In this document: piece by piece, positions 41,491-50,008 of the stretch
Layout: every line of letters starts with the position of its first letter
How positions within the stretch are numbered: position 1 is the first letter of the stretch
Assembly (NCBI GenBank): GCA_040830545.1
Contig: JBFOMB010000003.1
Coordinates: 1 to 51,359, forward strand
Reading direction: 5' to 3'
DNA from: HXMU1420-2 sp040830545
GTDB taxonomy: Bacteria > Pseudomonadota > Alphaproteobacteria > Rhodobacterales > Rhodobacteraceae
DNA: 51,359 bases
The notes under the pieces: model-generated
Databases searched by the model: none
What the model was told of the DNA's origin: nothing
Seen by the model: the letters and a program-made list of their open reading frames with translations, nothing else
Position numbers and translations under genes: made by a program

Positions 41491-42348
41491 ATGTCTGATC
41501 CGAATTCCGGCGCCTCTCAGGAGGCAATCGAGTTTCACTATGACATGCCTGCGAACTTCTTCTCGCTTTGGCTGGGCAAGTCGATGACCTACACCGCCGC
41601 CCGGTTCATGCGAGATGACATGACATTGGACGAGGCGCAGCAAAACAAGATCGACTATCACCTGGACAGCGCCGGCGTCAGCGAAGGGCACCGGATGCTG
41701 GACATCGGCTGTGGCTGGGGCACTGTGATCAAGGCGGGCGTAGAACAGCGCGGGGCAGCATCGGCACTTGGCTTGACTTTGAGCCCGCTGCAGCAGGAAT
41801 ACATTGCTGGTCTGGGCAATGACGCGATCAGCGCGCGCCTGCAAAGCTATGAACATTTCGAGCCGGAGCATCAGTTTGACAGCATCACCAGCGTGGGCGC
41901 GTTCGAACATTTCGTGAAACCCGGCATGTCGACGGAAGAGCGGTTGGAAACCTATTCCGAACTGTTCCGCCGCTGTGCTGCGTGGATGACACGGGATGGA
42001 CGGTTCTCGCTGCAGACCATGGCCTGGGGCGATGCGGGCGAGGTGGAGCGGAACATGAACCGCATTCACGAGATTTTCCCGGAAAGTGATTTGCCGGAAA
42101 TCCACGAGGTGATCGAGGCCGCGCATCCGCATCTGGAACTGGTGTCGATGGAAAACCGGCCCGAAGACTACGAACGCACATTGGCAGCCTGGGCCAAGGG
42201 GCTGAAAGCGAACAAGGACGCAGCCACCGACATCGTCGGGTCACAGCGGTACAAGTTCTACGAAGACAGCTGCGTGGGTGGGTCCCTGCTATATCGCCGT
42301 CGCCGGTTTTACTTGTGCCGATTCGTTTTCCGCCGTCGCGGACGTTAA
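41491..42348 (+). CDS. Cyclopropane-fatty-acid-synthase-like methyltransferase
   Basis: SAM-dependent enzyme of 285 residues. EFHYDMPANFFSLWLGKSMT and YTAARFM match the opening of CFA synthases and mycolic acid methyltransferases. SAM binds at LDIGCGWGT (70-78). GAFEHF corresponds to the catalytic EHV region. It lacks the N-terminal domain of E. coli CFA synthase (382 residues), a size closer to mycobacterial CmaA/Mma enzymes, which act on carrier-bound chains. With the ligase and carrier this suggests methylation or cyclopropanation of an ACP-bound acyl chain. The last residues are very basic (RRRRFYLCRFVFRRRGR). Confidence 0.85.
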   Translation: MSDPNSGASQEAIEFHYDMPANFFSLWLGKSMTYTAARFMRDDMTLDEAQQNKIDYHLDSAGVSEGHRMLDIGCGWGTVIKAGVEQRGAASALGLTLSPLQQEYIAGLGNDAISARLQSYEHFEPEHQFDSITSVGAFEHFVKPGMSTEERLETYSELFRRCAAWMTRDGRFSLQTMAWGDAGEVERNMNRIHEIFPESDLPEIHEVIEAAHPHLELVSMENRPEDYERTLAAWAKGLKANKDAATDIVGSQRYKFYEDSCVGGSLLYRRRRFYLCRFVFRRRGR

Positions 42349-42736
42349 GCAGCTTCATGTGACGTTAAGTGGCATCATTTCTGCGTGCGATTTTCCGCGC
42401 GCGGAAAAAAATGCGACGGTGGCTGGATTTAGAATGGTTTTCAAAGTGTGGGAACACCTTGAGTTTGAGAGCTGGAAGCGCGGTTGGCTGCAAAAAGCCG
42501 TGACGGTGAATTTTGATGCTAACTAGAGGCAATAACGCCTTTTGGGAGAGTAAATTTCACTTTAAAATTGTAAATCGCTACGGTTGCCAAACCGAATGCT
42601 CAAAAGACTTTAGCGCTACCATAGTTTTATCTGTCTGAAATTTAATCAAAATTTTTAGTGATTTTGGGAAACTTGACAGAAACCTTTAAAGGCAGTCCAC
42701 TGTGGATGCGGACAGACGACGAAACAGGGGGGCGAT
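42349..42736. other. 388-base AT-rich intergenic region
   Basis: No gene is supported here. Composition is markedly AT-rich at about 42530-42700. A perfect palindrome (TTTTCCGCG and CGCGGAAAA, no loop) lies at 42391-42408, just after the methyltransferase. TAGCGCTA at 42611-42618 is an 8-bp palindrome of LacI-operator type. TTGACA at 42673-42678 is a possible -35 for the two small genes downstream, but no good -10 follows at 17 bases. Confidence 0.55.
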
Positions 42737-42859
42737 GTGGTACATTGGGTATCCATGGTATGGGCATTCGTTCTATTCATTTCAGTAGGATTTTTTTTGG
42801 GGCGCATCTTTTTGAATGCCGTGCATCACTATGAAGCACGGTCAGATACACTCAGATGA
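42737..42859 (+). CDS. Putative 40-residue membrane peptide
   Basis: A GTG at 42737 with GGGGGG close upstream starts a frame ending at TGA 42857-42859; ATG 42755 is an alternative. The peptide begins with His-Trp-Val after the start and has one hydrophobic helix (MVWAFVLFISVGFFLGRIFL) followed by a polar tail (NAVHHYEARSDTLR). No family is known to me. Its stop overlaps the ATG of a second small gene by four bases (ATGA), and both start with a similar HWV sequence. That coupling supports real translation. Confidence 0.45.
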   Translation: MVHWVSMVWAFVLFISVGFFLGRIFLNAVHHYEARSDTLR

Positions 42860-43035
42860 TACATTGGGTTCTGCTTGTACCGATTGCGCTGGTGGGCATG
42901 GTGATTGGCTACATCATAGCTGCCCTGATTTCTTCTTCGTCGAATAGTTCACGGACGGAAAGTTCAGCACGCGGTTCCAATCCCGAGCCGACGTCAAAAG
43001 CACATGTGCATTCTTCAAAGCTGACGGATCTTTAG
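42856..43035 (+). CDS. Putative 59-residue membrane protein
   Basis: Starts MIHWVLLVPIALVGMVIGYI with a single N-terminal helix (about 4-26). A Ser-, Asn- and Thr-rich tail follows (ISSSSNSSRTESSARGSN and on). The ATG overlaps the stop of the 40-residue gene before it. It converges with the CNNM gene and overlaps its 3' end by 21 bases. A single-pass protein with a low-complexity tail; no family recognised. The product shares the HWV start with its neighbour, hinting at duplication. Confidence 0.5.
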   Translation: MIHWVLLVPIALVGMVIGYIIAALISSSSNSSRTESSARGSNPEPTSKAHVHSSKLTDL

Positions 43036-44322
43036 CCCGGTAATCCGGTTGCCCTGACGTTCAACGACCTCAAAGCGGAACCCGTGAAAGCTGAACACGA
43101 GACCGGGATCCGGGATCATCTGAGCTTCGTGGATTACGAGGCCCGCGACTGTGTTCGCCATTTCATCCGGGAGGTTCCAATCCAGCGCCCGGTTCAGGTC
43201 GCGGATCGTGGTTTGTCCTTCGACCAAATAGCTGCCATCGGGGTTGCGTTTGATCCCCAGGTCTGCGTCGATGTCAAATTCGTCGCTGATCTCACCAACG
43301 ATTTCTTCAAGTATGTCTTCAAGCGTGATCAACCCCTGCAAGGAGCCGTATTCATCCACCACCAGCGCGAAGTGACTGCGCAGGCGCAGGAACTCGCGCA
43401 TCTGGTCATCCAGAGTCGTGGTGTCCGGAACAAAATAGGGAGGGGTTGCAACGGCGTTGATGTCCAGTGACTTCAGCTTGGCGACATCGCCATCGGTGCC
43501 GCCGATTTGTTGTGTCACAGCGCGGAACAGGTCCTTGGCATGGACGACGCCCGTGATGTTTTCCGGGTGATTGCGAAATACGGGCAGTCGCGTGTGCGCG
43601 CTTTCAAGACATTGCTGCAGGATGTCTTCCGGGTTCGCGTCGGCGTCAATCATTTCGATGCCGGAACGGTGCAGCATGATTTCTTCCACCGCCCGGTCGC
43701 CAAGGTCCAGCGCGCCCAGGATGCGGTCGCGATCTTCCTTCTCGACCACGCCTTCGGAATGGCCCAGTTGCAGCGCACCTGCGATTTCTTCGCGCACCGC
43801 CATGATATGGCTGTCCGGGTCAATCTGCACGCCGAACAGGCGCAGAACCGAGCGCACCAGAAATCGGACGGCCGCCACGATTGGGGCGAACACTGTCACG
43901 ATCAGTCCGATGGGACCGGCAACGGCCGAAGCCGCGCGTTCCGCATTTGTGATGGCGTAGGTTTTCGGCATCACTTCGGCAAAGACCAGCACCAGAACGG
44001 TCATGACAAGCGTGGCAATCGCCACGGCACTTTCCCCGAAAGTGCGGGTGAACAGCGCAGTTGCCAGTGCAGTCGCAAGGATGTTGACGAGGTTGTTGCC
44101 CAGCAGGACCGATCCGATCAGCCGTTCGCTGTCTTCGGTGATCGCCAACGCGCGCTGCGCGCCGCGCCCGCCCTTGTCAGCCTGTGCACGCAGTTTCCCG
44201 CGCGATGCTGCGGTCAAGGCTGTTTCGGACCCCGAGAAAAAGGCCGAAAGGACCAAAAGAAACATGATCGCGCCGGCCGTGATCCAGAACGCGCCGTCCA
44301 GTGTGACTGTTTGTGTGTCCAT
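43015..44322 (-). CDS. CNNM/CorC-type membrane protein with CBS domains
   Basis: Hemolysin-C-like family protein of about 435 residues. A DUF21/CNNM membrane part (about 1-190, with the polar motif FFSGSETALTAASRGKLR) is followed by a CBS pair (about 205-330; TRLPVFRNHPENITGVVHAKDL, then FALVVDEYGSLQGLITLEDI). A CorC/HlyC C-terminal domain ends the protein. Such proteins are linked to magnesium or cobalt transport and its regulation by nucleotides; hemolysis is a historic name. The ATG at 44322 is preferred to TTG 44334. It follows the xerD gene by 111 bases on the same strand. Confidence 0.88.
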   Translation of the reverse strand: MDTQTVTLDGAFWITAGAIMFLLVLSAFFSGSETALTAASRGKLRAQADKGGRGAQRALAITEDSERLIGSVLLGNNLVNILATALATALFTRTFGESAVAIATLVMTVLVLVFAEVMPKTYAITNAERAASAVAGPIGLIVTVFAPIVAAVRFLVRSVLRLFGVQIDPDSHIMAVREEIAGALQLGHSEGVVEKEDRDRILGALDLGDRAVEEIMLHRSGIEMIDADANPEDILQQCLESAHTRLPVFRNHPENITGVVHAKDLFRAVTQQIGGTDGDVAKLKSLDINAVATPPYFVPDTTTLDDQMREFLRLRSHFALVVDEYGSLQGLITLEDILEEIVGEISDEFDIDADLGIKRNPDGSYLVEGQTTIRDLNRALDWNLPDEMANTVAGLVIHEAQMIPDPGLVFSFHGFRFEVVERQGNRITGLKIRQL

Positions 44323-44433
44323 CGTGTGATGCAAAACTCCGTTGCCTCAGGTTATGGGGCGCCGGACATGGGCATTCAAGGGGATGGTGAGCAGATCGGG
44401 CCTGTAGGATAGCCCTGCGGCAACATGTTCCGT

Positions 44434-45375
44434 TTATGACTTGTCCGCCAGTGGGTGGTGTTCCAGCACCAGCTTGGACAGGCGTTCTTCCAGCACGTGG
44501 GTGTAGATTTCCGTCGTGCCCACATCCGCGTGGCCCAGCAGGGTCTGAATGGTGCGCAGATCCGCGCCATTGGCCAGCAGATGCGTGGCAAAGGCGTGGC
44601 GCAGCGTGTGCGGCGTGACCTTGGCCGGGCTGACCCCGGCGGTGACGGCAATTTCCTTGATCAGCAGGTAAAACCGGTGACGGGTCAGGTGTCCATCCGC
44701 ACTGCGCGAAGGGAACAGGAAGCGCGAGAGCGGTTTACCTTTTGCTTTCTGCTCATCCTCGGTTGTATCCCGCATATTTAGCCATGCTTTCAGCGCTGCG
44801 CGGGCAGGCGGGGACAGCGGGACCATCCGCTCCTTGCCGCCTTTGCCGAGGACCAGCAAGACACCCGGATCACCGCGTGTCGCGGCGACGGGCAGGGACA
44901 CCAACTCGCTCACGCGCATTCCTGTGGCATAAAGCAGTTCCATCAGGCAGGTGTTGCGCTGCTGGTCGGCCTCTGTACGCCCGGTTGTGTTGGCTGCCAC
45001 CAGCAGGCGGTCGACCTCGTCCACGCTCAATGTTTTGGGCAGGCGTTTGTCTTTGCCGGGGCCTTTGATCTGGATCGCGGGGTTGTCCTGTCGCCAACCT
45101 TCCTCGAACGCAAAACGATAAAGCTGTTTGATCGCGGACAACCGCCGCGCGCGGGTTGAGGTGGCCAGCCCTTGCGCGTCGCAATGAACCAGGTAGGCCT
45201 CAACCGTGTCGCGCCCTGCGGTGCCGGGGGCGATACCCTTGCCATCCAGCCAGTCACAGAAGTCCCGCAGGTCCCGCCCATAGGCCAGCAGCGTGTTGTT
45301 TGCAGCCCCCAGTTCCGCGGCCTGCGCCTCCAGAAACACGCTGATCCATCCATGAGCAGAGGCCGGGCCGGTCAT
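44434..45375 (-). CDS. xerD: Tyrosine recombinase XerD
   Basis: Site-specific recombinase of 313 residues that resolves chromosome dimers at dif with XerC. The N-terminal SAM-like core-binding domain (about 8-100) precedes the catalytic domain. All catalytic residues are visible: Arg154 (ATGMRVSEL), a Lys near 178-181 (GKGGKER), His256 and Arg259 (HTLRH), His282 (LGHADVGTTEIYTHV) and nucleophile Tyr291. It is slightly longer than E. coli XerD (298). Its place downstream of a secreted protein gene and divergent from aroK is, as I recall, conserved in Rhodobacterales and marks it as the housekeeping enzyme rather than an integrase. Confidence 0.9.
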   Translation of the reverse strand: MTGPASAHGWISVFLEAQAAELGAANNTLLAYGRDLRDFCDWLDGKGIAPGTAGRDTVEAYLVHCDAQGLATSTRARRLSAIKQLYRFAFEEGWRQDNPAIQIKGPGKDKRLPKTLSVDEVDRLLVAANTTGRTEADQQRNTCLMELLYATGMRVSELVSLPVAATRGDPGVLLVLGKGGKERMVPLSPPARAALKAWLNMRDTTEDEQKAKGKPLSRFLFPSRSADGHLTRHRFYLLIKEIAVTAGVSPAKVTPHTLRHAFATHLLANGADLRTIQTLLGHADVGTTEIYTHVLEERLSKLVLEHHPLADKS

Positions 45376-45376
45376 C

Positions 45377-46906
45377 TCAGCCCGGTCCCAGGATCAGCGT
45401 TTGCAGGGCCGCGCGGCGGGCTGTGTCTTCCAATCCGACGGCGCGGAAAAAGCGGAGCGCGTTGGTCAATTCGTCCCAATTGCCCGCGCGCCCGGTTTCG
45501 AAATCCGCAATCGCGCGCAGGATCGCGTCACCGAGCTGCCCACGATCCAGATCGGCCTGATAGCTGTCGGGTGCCTGGGGCGGGTTGGAAAACCCGTCGG
45601 CAATCGCCTGTTCCTGCGCGTTGGCTCCTCGCGCGGGCGGTTCACCGCGCGCCAGACCGGCCAGGAACGCGTTTTGCGCCCCGGCGGGTGCACCTGCGGC
45701 TGCGGCTTCATAATCCGGCGACAGCAGGCGCATGCGATAGGCCAGAGAGGCGACCGCTGCGTCTGTCAGTGACAATCCGGCCAACTGTTCGGCAAAGACC
45801 GTGGCAAATGGCACCTCAACCCCGGCGGTCTGCATCGCCTCCCACGCCGGGGGCAGGTACTTGGCAACCGCATCGGAATCCCCGTCGGTCAGTGCGTTGT
45901 CCAGCCGCTGGACCGCGTCCACCCGGTCCCAGACCCCGCCAGAGGCAGCACGCCGCCGGTCGGTGTAGATCCCAAGCAGGCGGTTGGGGCTGATAGCGCC
46001 ACTTCGGGCCAGTCGTTCCGCTGCTTCCAACTGTGCCTTCCACCCTGCCACGTCACGCAGGTCGGCGACGGCAAAGGGGCGGGGTAGTGGTGCGGTGGGC
46101 AGTGGCTCACCGATGGATTCAAACACGCGGAAGGTCAGCGGATCAGGGTCGTTTGGTTCGGGGAGTGGCGGCGCAAGTTCGTACAGGTCCGGGTTCAGGA
46201 ACCGGTCCAGTAGGAACAACTCCGCCTGCGGCATCAGGCTCAGCGCCCGCGCGGCATCCAACATCACCGCCGCGGCGCTCCAATCCCCCTTGCGCAGGGT
46301 GCAGAACATGCGCGCGGCATAGTCGTCGCTAAGGTGAGGTGCCCGGTTCAACGCGGCGCAGCTGACATGTTCGTCCCCGCTCAGCAATGTTGCATCGAAC
46401 CATTTGGCGAACCGACCCGGTGTTTCCTCCGGTCCAACATTCTCGATCAATGCCTGCGCCGGTTCGACAGCACCCAGGTCAAACAGTCGTGACAAGCGGG
46501 CCAGCAAGAACACCTCTGCTGCGTCTGACCCGGCGGGTGGCAAAGATTCGGCCAGCAAGAGTGTATAGAGCAGCGTTTGCGTCGCCGGTGTCCGGGTCGC
46601 GGTCGCATGCTTCAGGTCGCGCAGCACATCGTCAAGCTCGCTGGCCTGCCACATCTCAACCGGCAGGCCGGTCACATGCGCAGGCACCAACCCCAGCGGG
46701 CGTTCCAGCGTCGCCAACGGTGTCACCGTGATTTGCGGCCCGCTACCGGTCTCTGCAACCGGCGGTTCCAGCAGAATCTGGCCGGCCCGGTCACTGGCAG
46801 GCGGGATGGTCAGCCAATCGATCACCGACAACGGTTCCTGCGCTGCTGCCGTCAGCGGCAGCGCAATCCCCAGGATGGAGGCGAAAACAGCCCGTCTATT
46901 CCGCAT
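45377..46906 (-). CDS. Conserved secreted protein of unknown function
   Basis: 509 residues with a clear signal peptide (MRNRRAVFASILGIALPLTA, cleavage probably after AAA). The mature part is Ala/Leu-rich and mostly helical, with repeated acidic and hydrophobic patterns that could be tetratricopeptide-like helices. I see no catalytic motif. It lies one base before xerD and overlaps the small membrane protein gene before it by 11 bases, so the three form an operon. I believe the gene is conserved beside xerD in related genomes, but its role is unknown. Confidence 0.75.
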   Translation of the reverse strand: MRNRRAVFASILGIALPLTAAAQEPLSVIDWLTIPPASDRAGQILLEPPVAETGSGPQITVTPLATLERPLGLVPAHVTGLPVEMWQASELDDVLRDLKHATATRTPATQTLLYTLLLAESLPPAGSDAAEVFLLARLSRLFDLGAVEPAQALIENVGPEETPGRFAKWFDATLLSGDEHVSCAALNRAPHLSDDYAARMFCTLRKGDWSAAAVMLDAARALSLMPQAELFLLDRFLNPDLYELAPPLPEPNDPDPLTFRVFESIGEPLPTAPLPRPFAVADLRDVAGWKAQLEAAERLARSGAISPNRLLGIYTDRRRAASGGVWDRVDAVQRLDNALTDGDSDAVAKYLPPAWEAMQTAGVEVPFATVFAEQLAGLSLTDAAVASLAYRMRLLSPDYEAAAAGAPAGAQNAFLAGLARGEPPARGANAQEQAIADGFSNPPQAPDSYQADLDRGQLGDAILRAIADFETGRAGNWDELTNALRFFRAVGLEDTARRAALQTLILGPG

Positions 46907-47048
46907 GCAGCGTCACCGGTTGGCGGACTTCCCCCTGGGGCGGTGCGAAATCGACCCCAAAGAGGGGCGCGGCGTAGGTATACGCGGACAGCGCCGCGAA
47001 TCCCAGGATTGCGAGGAAAAGCAGGTACTTAAGTAGTCGCCCAATCAC
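46896..47048 (-). CDS. Conserved 50-residue single-pass membrane protein
   Basis: A GTG at 47048 starts MIGRLLKYLLFLAILGFAAL, one hydrophobic helix. A conserved-looking tail follows: APLFGVDFAPPQGEVRQPV and then TLHAE. The stop at 46896-46898 lies within the next gene, with an 11-base overlap, which implies translational coupling. The tail with its PLFGVDF(A/S)PP pattern resembles small proteins I have seen beside xerD in Rhodobacterales. It is divergent from aroK across 79 bases that must hold both promoters; TATATA occurs at 47086-47091. Confidence 0.75.
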   Translation of the reverse strand: MIGRLLKYLLFLAILGFAALSAYTYAAPLFGVDFAPPQGEVRQPVTLHAE

Positions 47049-47127
47049 GTGTCGTCTGCCCCGATATTCTGATTTTGGCCCAGTTTATATATGGCCTTTT
47101 CGCCAAGATCACGTCATTCACATAAAG

Positions 47128-47715
47128 ATGAGCGAAATTAGGCATGACCCGGCCACCTCCGAGGCCCCTCCGCGTTACCGGCTGAAGAAGACGGTGGCGA
47201 TGGTGGGCATGATGGGGGCAGGTAAAACCGCCGTGGGCCGGGCCTTGGCCGCGCGGCTGGATGTGCCGTTTCTGGACAGTGACGCCGAGATCGAAGTCGC
47301 GGCCAACATGACAATCCCCGAAATTTTCGCACGAGATGGGGAGCCGTTTTTTCGTGACAAGGAAAGTCAGGTTATTGGCCGCCTGTTGGAGACTGAACGC
47401 TGTATCCTGTCGACGGGTGGCGGCGCGTTCTTGCGTGAGGACAACCGATCAATGATCACGAACATGGGCGTGTCTGTCTGGTTGCGCGCGGAGCTGGACG
47501 TGCTCTGGTCCCGCGTCAGGCACAAGGAAACGCGCCCCTTGCTGCGCACCGCTGATCCTCGTGCGACGCTGGGCGAAATTTACGCTGCGCGCGTGCCTTT
47601 GTATGCCAAGGCGGATCTGGCCGTGGACACGGACGGGCAGGTCAGTATCGAAAACATGGTGGACCGGGTGCTTACTGCGTTACTGACGCGCCCGGACGTA
47701 TTGGAGCAAATCTGA
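47128..47715 (+). CDS. aroK: Shikimate kinase
   Basis: Phosphorylates shikimate with ATP, the fifth step of the chorismate pathway, in the cytoplasm. The 195-residue product has Walker A GMMGAGKT, the shikimate-binding DSD (LDSDAEIE), and GGGAFLREDNR, plus the lid Arg region ETRPLLR. An N-terminal extension of about 20 residues is usual in alphaproteobacteria. Its stop overlaps the aroB start by one base (TGATG), forming the aroKB pair. The ribosome binding site is weak. Confidence 0.95.
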   Translation: MSEIRHDPATSEAPPRYRLKKTVAMVGMMGAGKTAVGRALAARLDVPFLDSDAEIEVAANMTIPEIFARDGEPFFRDKESQVIGRLLETERCILSTGGGAFLREDNRSMITNMGVSVWLRAELDVLWSRVRHKETRPLLRTADPRATLGEIYAARVPLYAKADLAVDTDGQVSIENMVDRVLTALLTRPDVLEQI

Positions 47716-48839
47716 TGTCAAACGATAGCCTGAGGGAAACCGTGCGTGTTGCGCTCGGCGACCGATCTTATGACGTGCGAATCGGGCCGGGGTTGTTGGC
47801 GCAGGCAGGAACTGAAATTGCGCCACTGTTGAACCGTCCCCGGGTGGCGGTGCTGACGGATGAAACCGTGGCGGGGCTGCATCTGGAGTCGTTGCGTGCG
47901 GGACTGGCTGCGGCGGGTATTGAGATGACCGCGCTGACGCTGCCCGCCGGGGAGGCTACCAAAAGCTGGCCGCATTTTGAGCGTGCGGTCGAATGGCTGT
48001 TGGCCGAACGGATCGAACGCAACGACATTCTGGTCGCGCTGGGTGGGGGCGTGATTGGCGATCTGGCCGGGTTTGCGGCTGCGGTGTTGCGCCGTGGCAT
48101 CCGGTTTGTGCAAATCCCGACTTCTCTGTTGGCGCAAGTGGATAGCTCTGTCGGGGGCAAGACCGGGATCAACGCGCCGCAGGGCAAGAACTTGATTGGC
48201 GTGTTTCATCAGCCTTCGCTGGTTCTGGCCGACACGGATGCGCTGACCAGCCTGCCTCCGCGCGCTTTTCTGGCGGGCTATGGCGAGGTGGTCAAATACG
48301 GGCTGCTGGGGGATGCGGCGTTTTTTGAATGGCTCGAACAGAACGGCCCGGCCATGGCTGGTGGAGATATGACAGCGCGAGTGAAGGCGGTTGCGCATTC
48401 GGTGCAGATGAAAGCCGACATCGTGGCGCGGGACGAGACCGAGCAGGGCGATCGCGCGCTTTTGAACCTGGGCCACACGTTCTGTCACGCGTTGGAGGCA
48501 GCGACGGGCTATTCCGACCGTTTGCTGCATGGCGAAGGCGTGGCGATTGGCTGCGGTTTGGCCTTTGCCCTGTCTGCGCGTCTGGGCCTGTGTTCGCAGG
48601 AAGACCCCAGCCGCGTGCATCAGCATCTAGTTGCTATGGGCATGAAGGACGGGTTGGCGGACATTCCGGGTGACCTGCCGGGCACTGATGTGTTGATGGA
48701 CCTGATGGCGCAGGACAAGAAGGTGATTGATGGCACGCTGCGCTTTATCCTGGCGCGCGGTATCGGCGACGCGTTTGTGACAGCGGACGTGCCACCTGAC
48801 GCCGTCCGCGCCGTGCTGGAAGAAGCGCGTGCGGGCTGA
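47715..48839 (+). CDS. aroB: 3-dehydroquinate synthase
   Basis: Makes 3-dehydroquinate from DAHP with NAD and a divalent metal. The 374-residue product has the NAD region GGGVIGDLAGFAAAVLRRG and the substrate loop IPTSLLAQVDSSVGGKTGIN. Metal ligands are expected in GYGEVVKYG (Glu), LGHTFCHALEA (His) and HGEGVAIG (His), and all are present. Length is normal. It is coupled to aroK. The following ATPase gene starts 83 bases later and may be a separate unit. Confidence 0.96.
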   Translation: MSNDSLRETVRVALGDRSYDVRIGPGLLAQAGTEIAPLLNRPRVAVLTDETVAGLHLESLRAGLAAAGIEMTALTLPAGEATKSWPHFERAVEWLLAERIERNDILVALGGGVIGDLAGFAAAVLRRGIRFVQIPTSLLAQVDSSVGGKTGINAPQGKNLIGVFHQPSLVLADTDALTSLPPRAFLAGYGEVVKYGLLGDAAFFEWLEQNGPAMAGGDMTARVKAVAHSVQMKADIVARDETEQGDRALLNLGHTFCHALEAATGYSDRLLHGEGVAIGCGLAFALSARLGLCSQEDPSRVHQHLVAMGMKDGLADIPGDLPGTDVLMDLMAQDKKVIDGTLRFILARGIGDAFVTADVPPDAVRAVLEEARAG

Positions 48840-48922
48840 CTGGTAGCGCTTGCGCCACGGGTCATGGGTTGCTAAGGCCGCTGAAACCCGATGAATTCTC
48901 TCGGGATCAGAAGAGGCCACCG

Positions 48923-49999
48923 GTGCAACCCGTCCCAAGATTGGAAATCCGCAATCTGACGCGTCATATCGACGGGCGTGATGTGGTTTCGGACGTGTCT
49001 TTGCGGATATTGCCGGGGCAGGTGACTTGTCTGCTGGGCCCTTCGGGCTGCGGCAAGTCCACGACGCTGCGCATGATCGCGGGGGTTGAGGCGCAGGACG
49101 GGGGCGAAATCTACGTCGACGGCACCCTGATCGCGGACCGGGACCGGCAAGTGCCGCCCGAACGGCGCGGCATCGGGCTGATGTTTCAGGACTTCGCCTT
49201 GTTCCCGCATCTGAGCGTTGCGGACAACGTCGCCTTTGGCCTGAGCGGGCCGAAACCCCAGCGCCGCGCGCGGGTCGAAGAGTTGCTGGGTCGGGTGGAC
49301 CTATTGCGGTTCATCGATGCCTTCCCCCACCAGTTGTCCGGCGGCGAACAACAACGGGTGGCGTTGGCGCGGGCACTGGCCCCGAAACCGCGCGTGATGC
49401 TGATGGACGAACCGTTTTCCGGGCTCGACAACCGGCTTCGGGATGGCATCCGAGACGACACACTGGATTTGTTGAAGGCGGAAGAAACCGCCGTTCTGCT
49501 GGTCACGCACGAACCGGAAGAGGCGATGCGCATGGCGGACGAAATCGCATTGATGCGTGCTGGCAAGGTTGTGCAGTTCGGTGCGCCTTACAACGTCTAC
49601 ACGCGTCCGGCGGACAAGGCGGCGGTTGCGTTTTTCAGCGACGCCAACACTTTGCGGGCCGAAGTGAACGGGGCGCTTGCGCAGACGCCGTTCGGTCAGT
49701 TTCTGGCCCCCGGCGTGCCTGACGGGACTGAGGTTGAAATCGTGTTCCGACCCCAGCACGTGCGGCTGGATTTCGACCGCAATGGTAGTGGGCCGCGTCC
49801 AACTATGACAGATGGCGTGGCGGCGCGGGGTGTGGTGCAACGCGCGCGTCTTCTGGGGCATGAAAGTCTGGTGGAATTCCGCATGGACTTCGACGGCTCG
49901 ATCCTGAAGGCAACGGTGCCCAATGTCTTTCTGCCAAAGCCGGGTAAGGTCATGTGGCTGACCATCCCACGCGACCGGTGTTTTGTGTTTCCGCGTTAG
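48923..49999 (+). CDS. Iron-type (FbpC-like) ABC transporter ATPase, orphan
   Basis: ATPase of 358 residues with Walker A GPSGCGKST (39-47), signature LSGGE (138-142) and Walker B VMLMDEP (158-164). The Q-loop, FQDFALFPHLSV, is typical. A C-terminal TOBE-like regulatory part (about 245-358) begins near EIVFRPQHVRL. It resembles FbpC and PotA-type ATPases for ferric iron, polyamines or anions. No permease or binding protein is beside it. The GTG at 48923 has GAGG upstream; an in-frame TTG at 48869 would add 18 unrelated residues. Confidence 0.85.
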   Translation: MQPVPRLEIRNLTRHIDGRDVVSDVSLRILPGQVTCLLGPSGCGKSTTLRMIAGVEAQDGGEIYVDGTLIADRDRQVPPERRGIGLMFQDFALFPHLSVADNVAFGLSGPKPQRRARVEELLGRVDLLRFIDAFPHQLSGGEQQRVALARALAPKPRVMLMDEPFSGLDNRLRDGIRDDTLDLLKAEETAVLLVTHEPEEAMRMADEIALMRAGKVVQFGAPYNVYTRPADKAAVAFFSDANTLRAEVNGALAQTPFGQFLAPGVPDGTEVEIVFRPQHVRLDFDRNGSGPRPTMTDGVAARGVVQRARLLGHESLVEFRMDFDGSILKATVPNVFLPKPGKVMWLTIPRDRCFVFPR

Positions 50000-50008
50000 C
50001 CACGTGTT

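Noticed and set aside
42391..42408. Perfect 18-base palindrome after the methyltransferase gene as a terminator
   Set aside because: It has no loop, so only a short hairpin could form, and there is no T-run on either strand.
44434..45375. Tyrosine recombinase as sign of a prophage or genomic island
   Set aside because: Sequence and position beside aroKB match housekeeping XerD; no tRNA, att repeats or phage genes are near.
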